Shown: in pieces, positions 1-6,413 of the stretch
Position numbering within the stretch: position 1 is the stretch's first letter
Layout of the letters: each line of letters starts with the position of its first letter
Source of the DNA: Bacteroidales bacterium UBA6244
GTDB taxonomy: Bacteria > Bacteroidota > Bacteroidia > Bacteroidales > F082
Assembly (NCBI GenBank): GCA_002440885.1
Contig: DJVY01000092.1
Coordinates: 1-25,557, forward strand
Direction of reading: 5' to 3'
Length of the DNA: 25,557 nucleotides
Translations under genes and position numbers: made by a program
The notes under the pieces: generated by a model
The model's input: only the letters and a program-made list of their open reading frames with translations
Databases searched by the model: none
Told to the model about the DNA's origin: nothing

Positions 1-584
1 ATGATATAAGTATTTATGACGTAGATATAGTAGAAGTTTTTGAAGTAAAAACAAAGACAGAGAATTGGGTTGGGACTGAAAAAAACCCATATCAAATATT
101 AGTCAGTACTGACGAGGTTACAAGTTATGAGCTGGTTGTAAAAGGAAATGAACTAAATGCTATATCGGAAAGTAGTGAGCAGATATCTATTGATGAAAGC
201 CATAATAGAATAGGATTTGTGCCATTAGATGTAGGCAAGAATTATGGAGCATTCCAGATGGCTAATTACCGAGCTAATATTAGTATTCGTGGAAACCAAA
301 ATAAAATTTTTGTAGGGGTAACTAATTCGAATACACCAGTATATGGAGGACAGGTGGTATTTAATGCAAGTGCATCGCTAGTCGTGGATGGTGACGTAAT
401 ACAAAAGCAAGTTTTAGTTGATGGATCGGCACGATTTGAACTTATGAATGTTTCAAATGTTTCAATAACTGTTCAAGGAGGGTGGAATGTTTACTTTGAT
501 TCAGGAGGAGCTAGTGTGCCTGTGTATCATCCAACATTTTGGCCGTTTAGTTTAAATTTTAAGGATAATTTTAAGATTAAATAG
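1..584 (+). CDS. 3' end of an unrecognised beta-rich protein (5' truncated)
   Basis: The reading frame is open from position 3 to the TAA at 582-584, giving at least 193 residues, and its beginning lies before the window. An internal GTG at 219 could be mistaken for a start, but the frame upstream of it is open and protein-like (alternating hydrophobic and polar residues), so I treat the gene as truncated at the left edge. The sequence is rich in V, I, S, T, N and G with few charged clusters, as in secreted or surface beta-sandwich domains. One stretch near residues 115-160 (GGQVVFNASASLVVDG and following) resembles an Ig-like strand pattern. No T9SS or other C-terminal sorting domain is visible and I do not recognise the family. 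The gene is more A+T-rich than those to the right. A small lipoprotein gene follows after 23 bases, so the two may be co-transcribed. Confidence 0.6.
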   Translation, partial: DISIYDVDIVEVFEVKTKTENWVGTEKNPYQILVSTDEVTSYELVVKGNELNAISESSEQISIDESHNRIGFVPLDVGKNYGAFQMANYRANISIRGNQNKIFVGVTNSNTPVYGGQVVFNASASLVVDGDVIQKQVLVDGSARFELMNVSNVSITVQGGWNVYFDSGGASVPVYHPTFWPFSLNFKDNFKIK

Positions 585-607
585 ATTTTGATTTAAAAAA
601 TTAAGAA

Positions 608-874
608 ATGAAAAAGTGGATTATTATACTTTCTTTAGTTTCAATTATTGGCTGTGCGCAGTCTGGGGATCAAAAAAATTTGAGTGAAAAAGAAAAAGTA
701 GAATTAATGAATGATACAAGGGTTTTGAAATTATTAAATGATTCTTTGAATAGCACAGGTGATTACCAGTACTATGAAAAATATATTGATAAGATTAACG
801 AAATGATAAAGAAATATCCTAACCAAAAGCAGTTATTTAAGGTAAGGGAAAGTATGAAAGAGATTTACGAATAA
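608..874 (+). CDS. Small predicted lipoprotein of unknown function (88 aa)
   Basis: The N-terminus MKKWIIILSLVSIIGC is a textbook lipoprotein signal: two lysines, a hydrophobic core and a lipobox ending I-I-G-C, with Cys16 as the predicted lipidated residue. The mature part is about 72 residues, strongly charged (K, E, D) and predicted helical, with no recognised domain. The start ATG follows an A+T-rich leader without a clear Shine-Dalgarno, as is normal in Bacteroidota. It lies 23 bases behind the truncated upstream gene, which suggests an operon. The pair could be a small accessory unit (for example surface protein plus lipoprotein partner), but nothing in the sequence proves a joint function. 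The family is not recognised. That it is a coding lipoprotein is fairly sure. Confidence 0.6.
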   Translation: MKKWIIILSLVSIIGCAQSGDQKNLSEKEKVELMNDTRVLKLLNDSLNSTGDYQYYEKYIDKINEMIKKYPNQKQLFKVRESMKEIYE

Positions 875-1107
875 CCCCGAACCTAAGCGTAGTACATCCT
901 TTAACCATAGCGGAGACGAATCTCCCAAACTAGGCTTAGTATATCAAAAAAATTTGACTCTAAGCGTAGATTGTATCTAAGCTTTTATATCATTTCATGT
1001 TTCACCTTTGCATCATGTCACAAATTGAGCAAAAAAGGAAATCATTGGAACGGAATTAGTTATTCATCAAACTTCCAACGCAATAGGATTTATTCCTACC
1101 CCAACCT
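875..1107 (+). repeat. Intergenic stretch with degenerate copies of the downstream hairpin
   Basis: No credible gene lies between the small lipoprotein and the convergent minus-strand gene. The stretch contains two relatives of the clean terminator at 1108-1129. The first, at 882-939, has inner arms GGAGA (912-916) and TCTCC (921-925) around CGAA, enclosed by CTAAGC (883-888) and GCTTAG (934-939). The second, at 962-984, is AAGC-G-TAGA / TCTA-A-GCTT around TTGTA and is followed by TTT. The phrase CCTAAGCG recurs at 882 and 1105. These look like decayed duplicates of one hairpin unit. Confidence 0.45.
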
Positions 1108-1134
1108 AAGCGGAGATTCGTCTCCGCTTTTTCT
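1108..1134 (+). terminator. Rho-independent terminator
   Basis: The perfect 9-bp stem AAGCGGAGA / TCTCCGCTT closes on a TTCG tetraloop and is followed by a T-rich run (TTTTTCTTT) on the plus strand. It would end plus-strand transcription arriving from the small lipoprotein operon. On the minus strand no T-run follows, so it is not a good terminator for the convergent gene ending at 1206. Confidence 0.75.
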
Positions 1135-1205
1135 TTACAAGTTGCCCCTTTGTCCTTATCAGAAGATTTCCCAAAAAGGAGTGACTTACCACACAATCAA
1201 ATTTC

Positions 1206-2537
1206 TTATTGTATAATCAGCTTTTCCTGTTTAACTTTTTCTCCATCTACTTTAATAACAGCTAAATAGTATCCTTTTGGCAATGCTTCAACTGAAACAT
1301 ATTGATTGGAAAGGGTTGTTTTCATAACCAATTGGCCTACACTGTTAATAAAATCTACTTCTACATTCAGGTCGTTGGCGCTTTTTATATAGACCCTGTC
1401 ATTGGCCGGATTGGGATAAATCTGCACACTTTTGTCGGTAGTGAATTCTGGGGTGGAAACCACGCCTCCATTGGCATCACGTTTCATTAAAAACACATCG
1501 GAGGAACTGCCATCGCGGCGGCTCTCATAACCCATCATGACCAGGTCGTTTGAGACAAGCCCAACCACATCAACCCCGGTTCGCTCATTTTCATTTGGAT
1601 AGGTGATTTCATGTTGTAAGGCGAGGTCGGTACCTACCAACCAGAGAGCCAAATCGCCCTCAACAGATCCTGTTATCATTATTTTTTCAAAACCCAGATT
1701 ACCTGAGCCTAAAATTGAAACACCGGGATAATCTAATTCAATCATATTACCCACAACTCCTCCATTAATAAAATCTGTAGACAGCAGACCTATGGAATGC
1801 ACGTCATAACCACCAGAAAAGGTTCTTACGAGAAACCATGAATCAGGGGTATAACGGTCCATCCCTGCATTGTAGCTGGCCTCAAATGACCATATCGATC
1901 TGAAATTATTGTAGTTATCATAGGCGAAGGCCACATTTTTCACCCCAAACCACATATAATCATACGATTGCAAAAAAGATTGTCCGATAGCATCGTCCAA
2001 TTCATAAGGCCAGGGGGTTATGGCTTTTACTGTTCCTAAGCTGCTGGATAAATCATATATTATAGGTATATGTGGTCCATCAAATGTTTTTGCGGCAACC
2101 AATTTGCTCAAAGCTCCGGCTGGCATTTCGTTTACCGTTCCAAACCAAAAACCGTCTGTTGCCTCGTCAGTAAAGGACCAGTTCTCGATCCCTGTTTCTG
2201 CATCTACCACCTGAAGAAAACAATGCTGTTCCATTCCTCCTGCCAGCGCAATCTCACCACTGGCCATGACACACAGGTTATAAAACCTTGAAGCATTGGT
2301 TAAAACATTACGCCAGACTTCCTCCCCCGAAGCGTCCACTTTAAAGGCAAACGCATGTTGGTTTTCAAGGTTTTCATCCTCAAACCAGCCACATACAAAT
2401 ACGTTACCCGCCTCATCAGTTACCACTGCGGTTGGATGATCGAATGGCCCAAAATCATATGTTTTTTCGTAATAATTTTGAGAAAATGAAAGCAAGGGTA
2501 TGATAAGAAGCAGAAGGATAAGTAGTTTTGATTTCAT
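1206..2537 (-). CDS. Secreted protein with T9SS type A C-terminal sorting domain
   Basis: This 443-residue protein has a Sec signal peptide (MKSK, then a long leucine/isoleucine core, cleavage near SFSQ). Its last ~75 residues match a type A T9SS sorting domain: YPNPANDRVYI, a G-Q-L-V-M strand, LPKGYYLAVIKVDG and a terminal KLIIQ strand. The middle carries beta-propeller-like repeats of the form x-V-D-x-x-G-x-x-x-W (AFKVDASGEEVW, DAETGIENW). The expected route is Sec export, then transport through the T9SS and attachment or release at the surface with the sorting domain removed. The T9SS core genes begin about 2.8 kb downstream, but the cargo role rests on the sorting domain, not proximity. 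No catalytic motif is seen. A -33/-7 promoter sits just upstream (2564-2595 on this strand). It shares leader and signal peptide with the next minus-strand gene. Confidence 0.88.
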   Translation of the reverse strand: MKSKLLILLLLIIPLLSFSQNYYEKTYDFGPFDHPTAVVTDEAGNVFVCGWFEDENLENQHAFAFKVDASGEEVWRNVLTNASRFYNLCVMASGEIALAGGMEQHCFLQVVDAETGIENWSFTDEATDGFWFGTVNEMPAGALSKLVAAKTFDGPHIPIIYDLSSSLGTVKAITPWPYELDDAIGQSFLQSYDYMWFGVKNVAFAYDNYNNFRSIWSFEASYNAGMDRYTPDSWFLVRTFSGGYDVHSIGLLSTDFINGGVVGNMIELDYPGVSILGSGNLGFEKIMITGSVEGDLALWLVGTDLALQHEITYPNENERTGVDVVGLVSNDLVMMGYESRRDGSSSDVFLMKRDANGGVVSTPEFTTDKSVQIYPNPANDRVYIKSANDLNVEVDFINSVGQLVMKTTLSNQYVSVEALPKGYYLAVIKVDGEKVKQEKLIIQ

Positions 2538-2563
2538 AACTTTAATTTTTAGGAATGATTTAC

Positions 2564-2595
2564 CAAAGATAATAGATTAAATCGGTTTAAAACAA
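2564..2595 (-). promoter_or_regulatory. Bacteroidota-type promoter for the first T9SS cargo gene
   Basis: Read on the minus strand, TTG (2595-2593), a 21-base spacer, and TATCTTTG (2571-2564) match the Bacteroidota primary-sigma pattern of a TTG-containing -33 box and TAnnTTTG -7 box. The start codon lies 26 bases after the -7 box. This is the best complete promoter in the window. Confidence 0.65.
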
Positions 2596-2611
2596 TAGTG
2601 AAACGACTTTT

Positions 2612-4261
2612 TTAGTAGACCAGGACGATCTTTCCTTTTGAAATCGGCTTGTCGTCGACCACAAACTGAAAATAATACACACCCCTTGCCTGACCTGTCA
2701 AATCTAATCTGGTGCTTTTTTCAAAAATGTTTTGGGTAAGTACAAGGTCGCCAAACGTGTTATAAACAACCAATTTGCCTTCCAATTCACGATCAAGCAA
2801 CACGGTAAAACTACCCTTTGTGGGATTGGGGAAAAGCTCAAGTTTTGCGCTAATAAACTCGTTGACACTTCCCACAAAATCGATGCATCCCTCGCGGGTT
2901 GAAATCTCTTCAACAGCAGTCTCAATAATCACCTCAGTGATAACGGCACTTCTGGAAGTTGAAGTGGCTGTGGTTGCACCTCTTGCTATGGTGTCTTCTG
3001 CCGTAGGAATTAAAGGATTAAAACTCGCGCAATCTATGCCATTACCGGCAGTATCTACTTGAATTAAACCAATAGATTGCTGGTACATGTCTTCTGTCGA
3101 TTTTACTCCCATAATCGGGCCATTCCCAAAAATCAAAAATTCGTTGTTGTTTGTAACACACGCATCGATGGCCAATAAAAATAAATCATCTTTCCAAAGT
3201 ACATTTCCGACGGAATCGGTTTTGATAAAAGTACTGGAATAATTATCGCCCACTACCAGTACAAAACCACCGTCTTCTAGTGGATGAAATTTGGCCGCCT
3301 GATCGTAGTAAGTCTCCGAACCCATATTACGATATAGCTTATAGGACAACAAATTCCCTGTGAAGTCGGTATGCCCCATCATTAAATAGGAATTTAAATA
3401 CATAGTCACCAAATATCCCGTGCCGGTAGTTACAAAATCATTGCCCTGACACCAGGCATAACTTGACTCATAATAATAATTTTGGGCCCAAACAACCTCT
3501 CCTTCACTGTTTAGGTTAGCCAGAAAAGAATAGGTCTGATTTGTGCCCTGATTGTTGTAATGGCCTGTGATCATGATGCTTCCATCTTCAATTTGTTTTA
3601 CAGCGTAGGCCTTGTTCATGCTACTGCCCAAAATAAGTTCACGTGTCCACAACAAATTTCCAAACTCATCGAGCCTGACCAGAGCGATAGTACTATAAGG
3701 TGCACTGGCGTGGGTAAAATGACCACTAACAATAAAACCGTGATCATCTGTTTGAAAAGCATCATTCAGAAAAAACCTAAAATCGTTCGTCATGGCTTTC
3801 GACCAGACCACTTCCCCCTGCGAATCAATTTTCATGACAAAGGCATCTTCTTCCCATCCTGAGGCTCCCCGAAAGGTATTTCCCGTTAGTAAGAACCCCG
3901 AATCATCAGTAGGAATCATGTTGCTGAGCTGAATTGGTCGGGATGTGCCGGAGCTCACATTTTCGAAGGTGCGTGCCCAAATCACCTGTGCGCTTGAATC
4001 CATTTCAAAAAGCAGTCCTTTTGTATTGTAATTAAAGCCTATACCAAAATAAGTGTTGTGATCGGATAACTTCATGTCTGTGATTTGAACTGAGCCATTG
4101 GACTCCAACACCCGCGAAAATATTTGCGGTTGAGCATGGATGAGGGCTGAGTAACCAATAAGCATGGTGAATAACAGCCAGCTAACTTTTTTATAATAGC
4201 TTTTTGAAAATGAAAGCAATGGCAAAACAGGAGTGAGCATGGTAATTGGTTTTGATTTCAT
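2612..4261 (-). CDS. Secreted beta-propeller-like protein with T9SS type A sorting domain and tandem signal peptides
   Basis: A protein of about 549 residues. The frame is open further upstream to an ATG at 4309, but that codon lies before the -7 box at 4287-4294, so I choose the ATG at 4261, which aligns with the start of the paralogous gene at 2537. The N-terminus holds two signal-like segments in series: MKSK...LPLLSFSK, a close relative of the neighbour's signal peptide, then YYKKVSWLLFTMLIGYSALIHAQ with its own hydrophobic core and A-Q cleavage site. The body has at least four repeats of the form D-x-x-G-x-x-x-W (KIDSQGEVVW, RLDEFGNLLW, NLNSEGEVVW, KTDSVGNVLW) spaced about 50-70 residues, suggesting a beta-propeller. 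The last ~75 residues are a type A sorting domain (LFPNPTKGSF, then ARGVYYFQFVVDD and a terminal KIVLVY). Probably surface cargo of the T9SS; molecular function unknown. Confidence 0.87.
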   Translation of the reverse strand: MKSKPITMLTPVLPLLSFSKSYYKKVSWLLFTMLIGYSALIHAQPQIFSRVLESNGSVQITDMKLSDHNTYFGIGFNYNTKGLLFEMDSSAQVIWARTFENVSSGTSRPIQLSNMIPTDDSGFLLTGNTFRGASGWEEDAFVMKIDSQGEVVWSKAMTNDFRFFLNDAFQTDDHGFIVSGHFTHASAPYSTIALVRLDEFGNLLWTRELILGSSMNKAYAVKQIEDGSIMITGHYNNQGTNQTYSFLANLNSEGEVVWAQNYYYESSYAWCQGNDFVTTGTGYLVTMYLNSYLMMGHTDFTGNLLSYKLYRNMGSETYYDQAAKFHPLEDGGFVLVVGDNYSSTFIKTDSVGNVLWKDDLFLLAIDACVTNNNEFLIFGNGPIMGVKSTEDMYQQSIGLIQVDTAGNGIDCASFNPLIPTAEDTIARGATTATSTSRSAVITEVIIETAVEEISTREGCIDFVGSVNEFISAKLELFPNPTKGSFTVLLDRELEGKLVVYNTFGDLVLTQNIFEKSTRLDLTGQARGVYYFQFVVDDKPISKGKIVLVY

Positions 4262-4286
4262 AATTTTATTTTTAGGATTGATCGGC

Positions 4287-4294
4287 CAAAGATA
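4287..4294 (-). promoter_or_regulatory. -7 promoter box of the second T9SS cargo gene
   Basis: TATCTTTG on the minus strand is identical to the -7 box of the neighbouring cargo gene, and the distance to the ATG is 25 bases against 26 there. The matching -33 region is weak. It decides the start of the cargo gene at 4261. Confidence 0.5.
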
Positions 4295-4358
4295 TAAAAT
4301 AAAAATCATGAAATAACTGCCTTAAAAAAAAGCTCAAAACATACCTGAAGGTCAGGGC

Positions 4359-4401
4359 AAAAAAAAAGGGGTCACAAATTTTACTTTGTAACACCCTTTT
4401 T
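4359..4401 (-). terminator. Terminator of the tRNA-Ala transcript
   Basis: On the minus strand, right after the tRNA 3' end, AAAAAGGG...ACAAA pairs with the complementary arm ...TTTGT-CCCTTTTT in an imperfect long hairpin, followed by a run of nine T. It lies four bases past the tRNA end. The A-rich/T-rich arms could also work weakly in the plus direction. Confidence 0.65.
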
Positions 4402-4404
4402 CAG

Positions 4405-4478
4405 TGGAGAATACCGGAATCGAACCGGTGACCTTTTGACTGCCAGTCAAACGCTCTAGCCAACTGAGCTAATCCCCC
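4405..4478 (-). tRNA. tRNA-Ala (anticodon GGC)
   Basis: Read on the minus strand the 74 bases fold as a complete cloverleaf. The acceptor is GGGGGAT paired with ATTCTCC, including the G3:U70 pair that marks alanine tRNAs. The D-arm is GCTC/GAGC, the anticodon arm is TTTGA-CTGGCAG-TCAAA with anticodon GGC, the variable loop is 5 bases, and the T-arm is ACCGG-TTCGATT-CCGGT. The discriminator base is A. The CCA end is not encoded (CTG follows), so it must be added by the nucleotidyltransferase. The gene has its own terminator, and a partial copy of its 5' half lies upstream. Confidence 0.95.
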
Positions 4479-4503
4479 AAAATTTTAATCTGTATGAACG
4501 AAA

Positions 4504-4576
4504 TCAAACGCTCTAGCCCCCCGATTATTATCGGGGGAGCTAATCCCCCAAAATTTTAATTTGTATGAACGAAACC
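4504..4576 (-). pseudogene. Partial duplicate of the tRNA-Ala 5' half with a hairpin replacing the D-loop
   Basis: Read on the minus strand this repeats the tRNA upstream flank (TTTCGTTCATACAAATT...), the 5' acceptor strand plus GGGGGATTAGCTC, and CTAGAGCGTTTGA up to the 5' side of the anticodon stem, where it stops. In place of the normal D-loop bases AGTTGG there is a G+C-rich hairpin (CCCCCGAT / ATCGGGGG around AATA, 4518-4537). The flank matches the equivalent bases before the true tRNA almost perfectly. It cannot form a tRNA because the anticodon loop, T-arm and 3' acceptor strand are missing. It lies in the presumed 5' leader of the intact tRNA. Confidence 0.75.
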
Positions 4577-4607
4577 AAGATACAAACTGTTCTCAGTTTT
4601 GAGGGTG

Positions 4608-4615
4608 CAAATGTA
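4608..4615 (-). promoter_or_regulatory. Candidate -7 box for the tRNA-Ala transcript
   Basis: TACATTTG on the minus strand fits TAnnTTTG. It would start transcription near 4601, so the leader would include the partial tRNA copy. No convincing -33 box is seen, so this is tentative. Confidence 0.3.
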
Positions 4616-4637
4616 GGAGTTTTTACAAATATCTTGA

Positions 4638-4645
4638 TACTTTTG
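4638..4645 (+). promoter_or_regulatory. -7 promoter box of thpR
   Basis: TACTTTTG matches TAnnTTTG exactly and lies 13 bases before the thpR start codon, implying a very short leader. The -33 region is not clear. It is divergent from, and within 30 bases of, the candidate tRNA promoter. Confidence 0.5.
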
Positions 4646-4658
4646 TCGCAAATTTTTT

Positions 4659-5213
4659 ATGAAAAGATTATTTGTAGCCATAAAGGTTAAGCCCGACAGC
4701 GGTTTTATTGCTTCTCACAGCCGGATGAAAGGCTGCTTGTCGCAGAGCAACATCACCTGGGTGTCGCCCTCTGTCATGCACCTTACGCTAAAATTCCTTG
4801 GCAACACCGATGAGGAGTCTATTGAAACCATCAATGGCGTATTGGCTGAAGTTGCCGACGGGTTTACCCCTTTTGAAGGATGTTTCGACAAGCTTGGCAT
4901 TTTTGGCAGCGCGTACCAACCTCGGGTCATTTGGCTGGGGACATCCGCGGAATCCGGTTTTGGTTCATTGGGAAATGCAGTCCTTAACCGTTTGGATGAT
5001 CACGGATTTCTGCGCGACAGGCAGAATTTTGTGCCGCACATCACCCTTGGGAGAATAAAACAAATAGAAAATAAAAAGTATTTCAATGAAATAATTAGCC
5101 GATTTCGCGATAGTTTTCACCTGTCAGTAGTTGCAAATCAGCTGGGGCTTTATCACAGCGAGCTTACCCCCTCCGGCCCACGTTATCACGAAATCAGTAC
5201 TTTTAACATATAA
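4659..5213 (+). CDS. thpR: RNA 2',3'-cyclic phosphodiesterase (2H phosphoesterase, LigT/ThpR family)
   Basis: The 184-residue protein has the family's start (MKRLFVAIKV) and both catalytic H-x-T-x motifs: HLTL at residues 41-44, followed by KFLGN, and HITL at 127-130, followed by GRI. These two histidine/threonine pairs define the 2H superfamily. The family opens 2',3'-cyclic phosphate ends of RNA and can join certain tRNA halves in vitro. Length is typical. It is cytosolic. It begins 13 bases after a TAnnTTTG box. The next gene's frame is open from a GTG two bases after this stop, but a separate promoter may serve it. Its position beside a tRNA gene with a broken partial copy is curious but probably coincidental. 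Confidence 0.92.
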   Translation: MKRLFVAIKVKPDSGFIASHSRMKGCLSQSNITWVSPSVMHLTLKFLGNTDEESIETINGVLAEVADGFTPFEGCFDKLGIFGSAYQPRVIWLGTSAESGFGSLGNAVLNRLDDHGFLRDRQNFVPHITLGRIKQIENKKYFNEIISRFRDSFHLSVVANQLGLYHSELTPSGPRYHEISTFNI

Positions 5214-5314
5214 CTGTGAATAAATATTTGATATCATCTGCAACGGTTTCAAAAAAAAGCTTGTCAATAGGGCAACAATTACCGCAGTTTGGTAGTTATT
5301 ACAACGAATTTTTA

Positions 5315-5322
5315 TACTTTAG
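5315..5322 (+). promoter_or_regulatory. Candidate -7 box before porP
   Basis: TACTTTAG differs by one base from TAnnTTTG, with TTTG at 5288-5291 as a possible -33 (spacer 23, slightly long). It lies inside the longest porP reading frame but before the TTG at 5342, supporting the shorter start. Confidence 0.3.
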
Positions 5323-5341
5323 CACTTCATTTTTATCACAC

Positions 5342-6301
5342 TTGAAGCAACGTATTACACACATATCTGTTATACTCCTTTTGTTTGTGGCTGTAGGGAT
5401 GCAGGCTCAACAAGCTCCTGCATTTACCCACTACCGCGATGCTCAGATGTTTTTCAATCCGGCCTTTGCCGGCATGCGCGAGGGCATTTGCATCAACGGA
5501 ATCTTCCGTCAGCAGTGGTCCGGCTTTCGTGACAACGAGAACGGAAAAAACGCCGCTCCGGAAGATTTTCTTGTTACGGCTGACTCTCCCATACGCTTTT
5601 TACACGGGGGGTTTGGCGGGGCAATAATCCAGGATAAAGCTACGTATAACTGGAGTGATATCAGCCTGATTCTGGCCTATTCGTACCATGCCGAACTGGC
5701 CTTTGGCACGTTGGGTATTGGTCTGGGTATTAACCTCGATAACCGAAGCATTGATGGCAGCATGTGGAAACCTGTCGATCAAAGTGACCCCATTATACTA
5801 AAGAGCGCTCAGGGTGATATGCGTCTGGATGCCAACGCAGGACTCTATTTTAAGTCTGCCGATAATTATTTTGTCGGGGTTTCGGTAAACAACATCATGA
5901 AGTCGACCTTTGTGAAACTCGACCCTGATGGCAACGGCGAAATATCAACCGACCGCTCCTTTTATGTGACCGGAGGTTACAACTTTTATCTGCCCGGTGA
6001 CCAACGATTCGAGATACAACCCTCCTTTCTGATCCAAAGCAATTTAATTTCAACACAATATAATCTTTCGGCTATCGTTAATTACAATGCAAAGTTTTGG
6101 GGAGGACTCAACTACCGTGTACAGGAATCCATCGGGGTTTTGGTAGGGATGCGCTTCAAAGATTTTGTTATCGGCTACGCCTACGACATCAATATGATGA
6201 AATATGGAGTGCCCGGTGGACATGAGATTAGCTTGGGCTATTGTTTTAAGATTAAAGGAGATAAGTCGAGAACCAGCTATAAAAATACAAGATATCTGTA
6301 A
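5342..6301 (+). CDS. porP: PorP/SprF family type IX secretion outer-membrane protein
   Basis: The mature start is typical of the family (QQAPAFTHYRDAQMFFNPAFAGMREGI), followed by a beta-rich body with alternating strands (GGAIIQDKATYN, LGIGLGINLDNR, YFVGVSVNNIM, GMRFKDFVIGYAYDINM) and a glycine-rich end. The family forms outer-membrane beta-barrels linked to the T9SS, and porP sits directly before the KLMN genes here as in Porphyromonas gingivalis. The frame is open from a GTG at 5216, two bases after thpR. I prefer the TTG at 5342 because it gives a compact signal peptide (KQR, hydrophobic core, cleavage at MQAQ) and because a promoter-like box lies between the two. An ATG at 5399 would cut into the signal peptide. 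The identification is firm; the start is not. Confidence 0.88.
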   Translation: MKQRITHISVILLLFVAVGMQAQQAPAFTHYRDAQMFFNPAFAGMREGICINGIFRQQWSGFRDNENGKNAAPEDFLVTADSPIRFLHGGFGGAIIQDKATYNWSDISLILAYSYHAELAFGTLGIGLGINLDNRSIDGSMWKPVDQSDPIILKSAQGDMRLDANAGLYFKSADNYFVGVSVNNIMKSTFVKLDPDGNGEISTDRSFYVTGGYNFYLPGDQRFEIQPSFLIQSNLISTQYNLSAIVNYNAKFWGGLNYRVQESIGVLVGMRFKDFVIGYAYDINMMKYGVPGGHEISLGYCFKIKGDKSRTSYKNTRYL

Positions 6302-6351
6302 CCTCTGTTTCAAAAACTGAAACATTGTGTAAATCGGAAAACTTATTTTTA

Positions 6352-6359
6352 TACTTTTG
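6352..6359 (+). promoter_or_regulatory. -7 promoter box of the gldKLMN operon
   Basis: TACTTTTG matches TAnnTTTG, 54 bases before the gldK ATG. A TTG at 6325-6327 could be the -33 element but the 24-base spacer is long. It suggests that gldKLMN can be transcribed apart from porP. Confidence 0.5.
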
Positions 6360-6413
6360 GCCACTCGAAAAAGAAGTTTAAAAGGAATAATCGCATAAAT
6401 CAAAAATCACAGA

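Noticed and set aside
912..925. Hairpin GGAGA-CGAA-TCTCC as a terminator of the small lipoprotein gene
   Set aside because: The stem is only 5 bp and is followed by CAAAC with no T-run. It is kept only as a degenerate repeat copy.
971..1216. An 81-residue plus-strand reading frame between the small lipoprotein and the minus-strand cargo gene
   Set aside because: It runs through the hairpin repeats and the terminator at 1108-1129, its start lies inside a hairpin, and its composition is not protein-like. It also overlaps the end of a well-supported gene.
4262..4309. A 16-residue N-terminal extension of the second T9SS cargo protein from an ATG at 4309
   Set aside because: It lies upstream of the -7 box at 4287-4294, so it would not be in the transcript, and the ATG at 4261 matches the paralogue's start.
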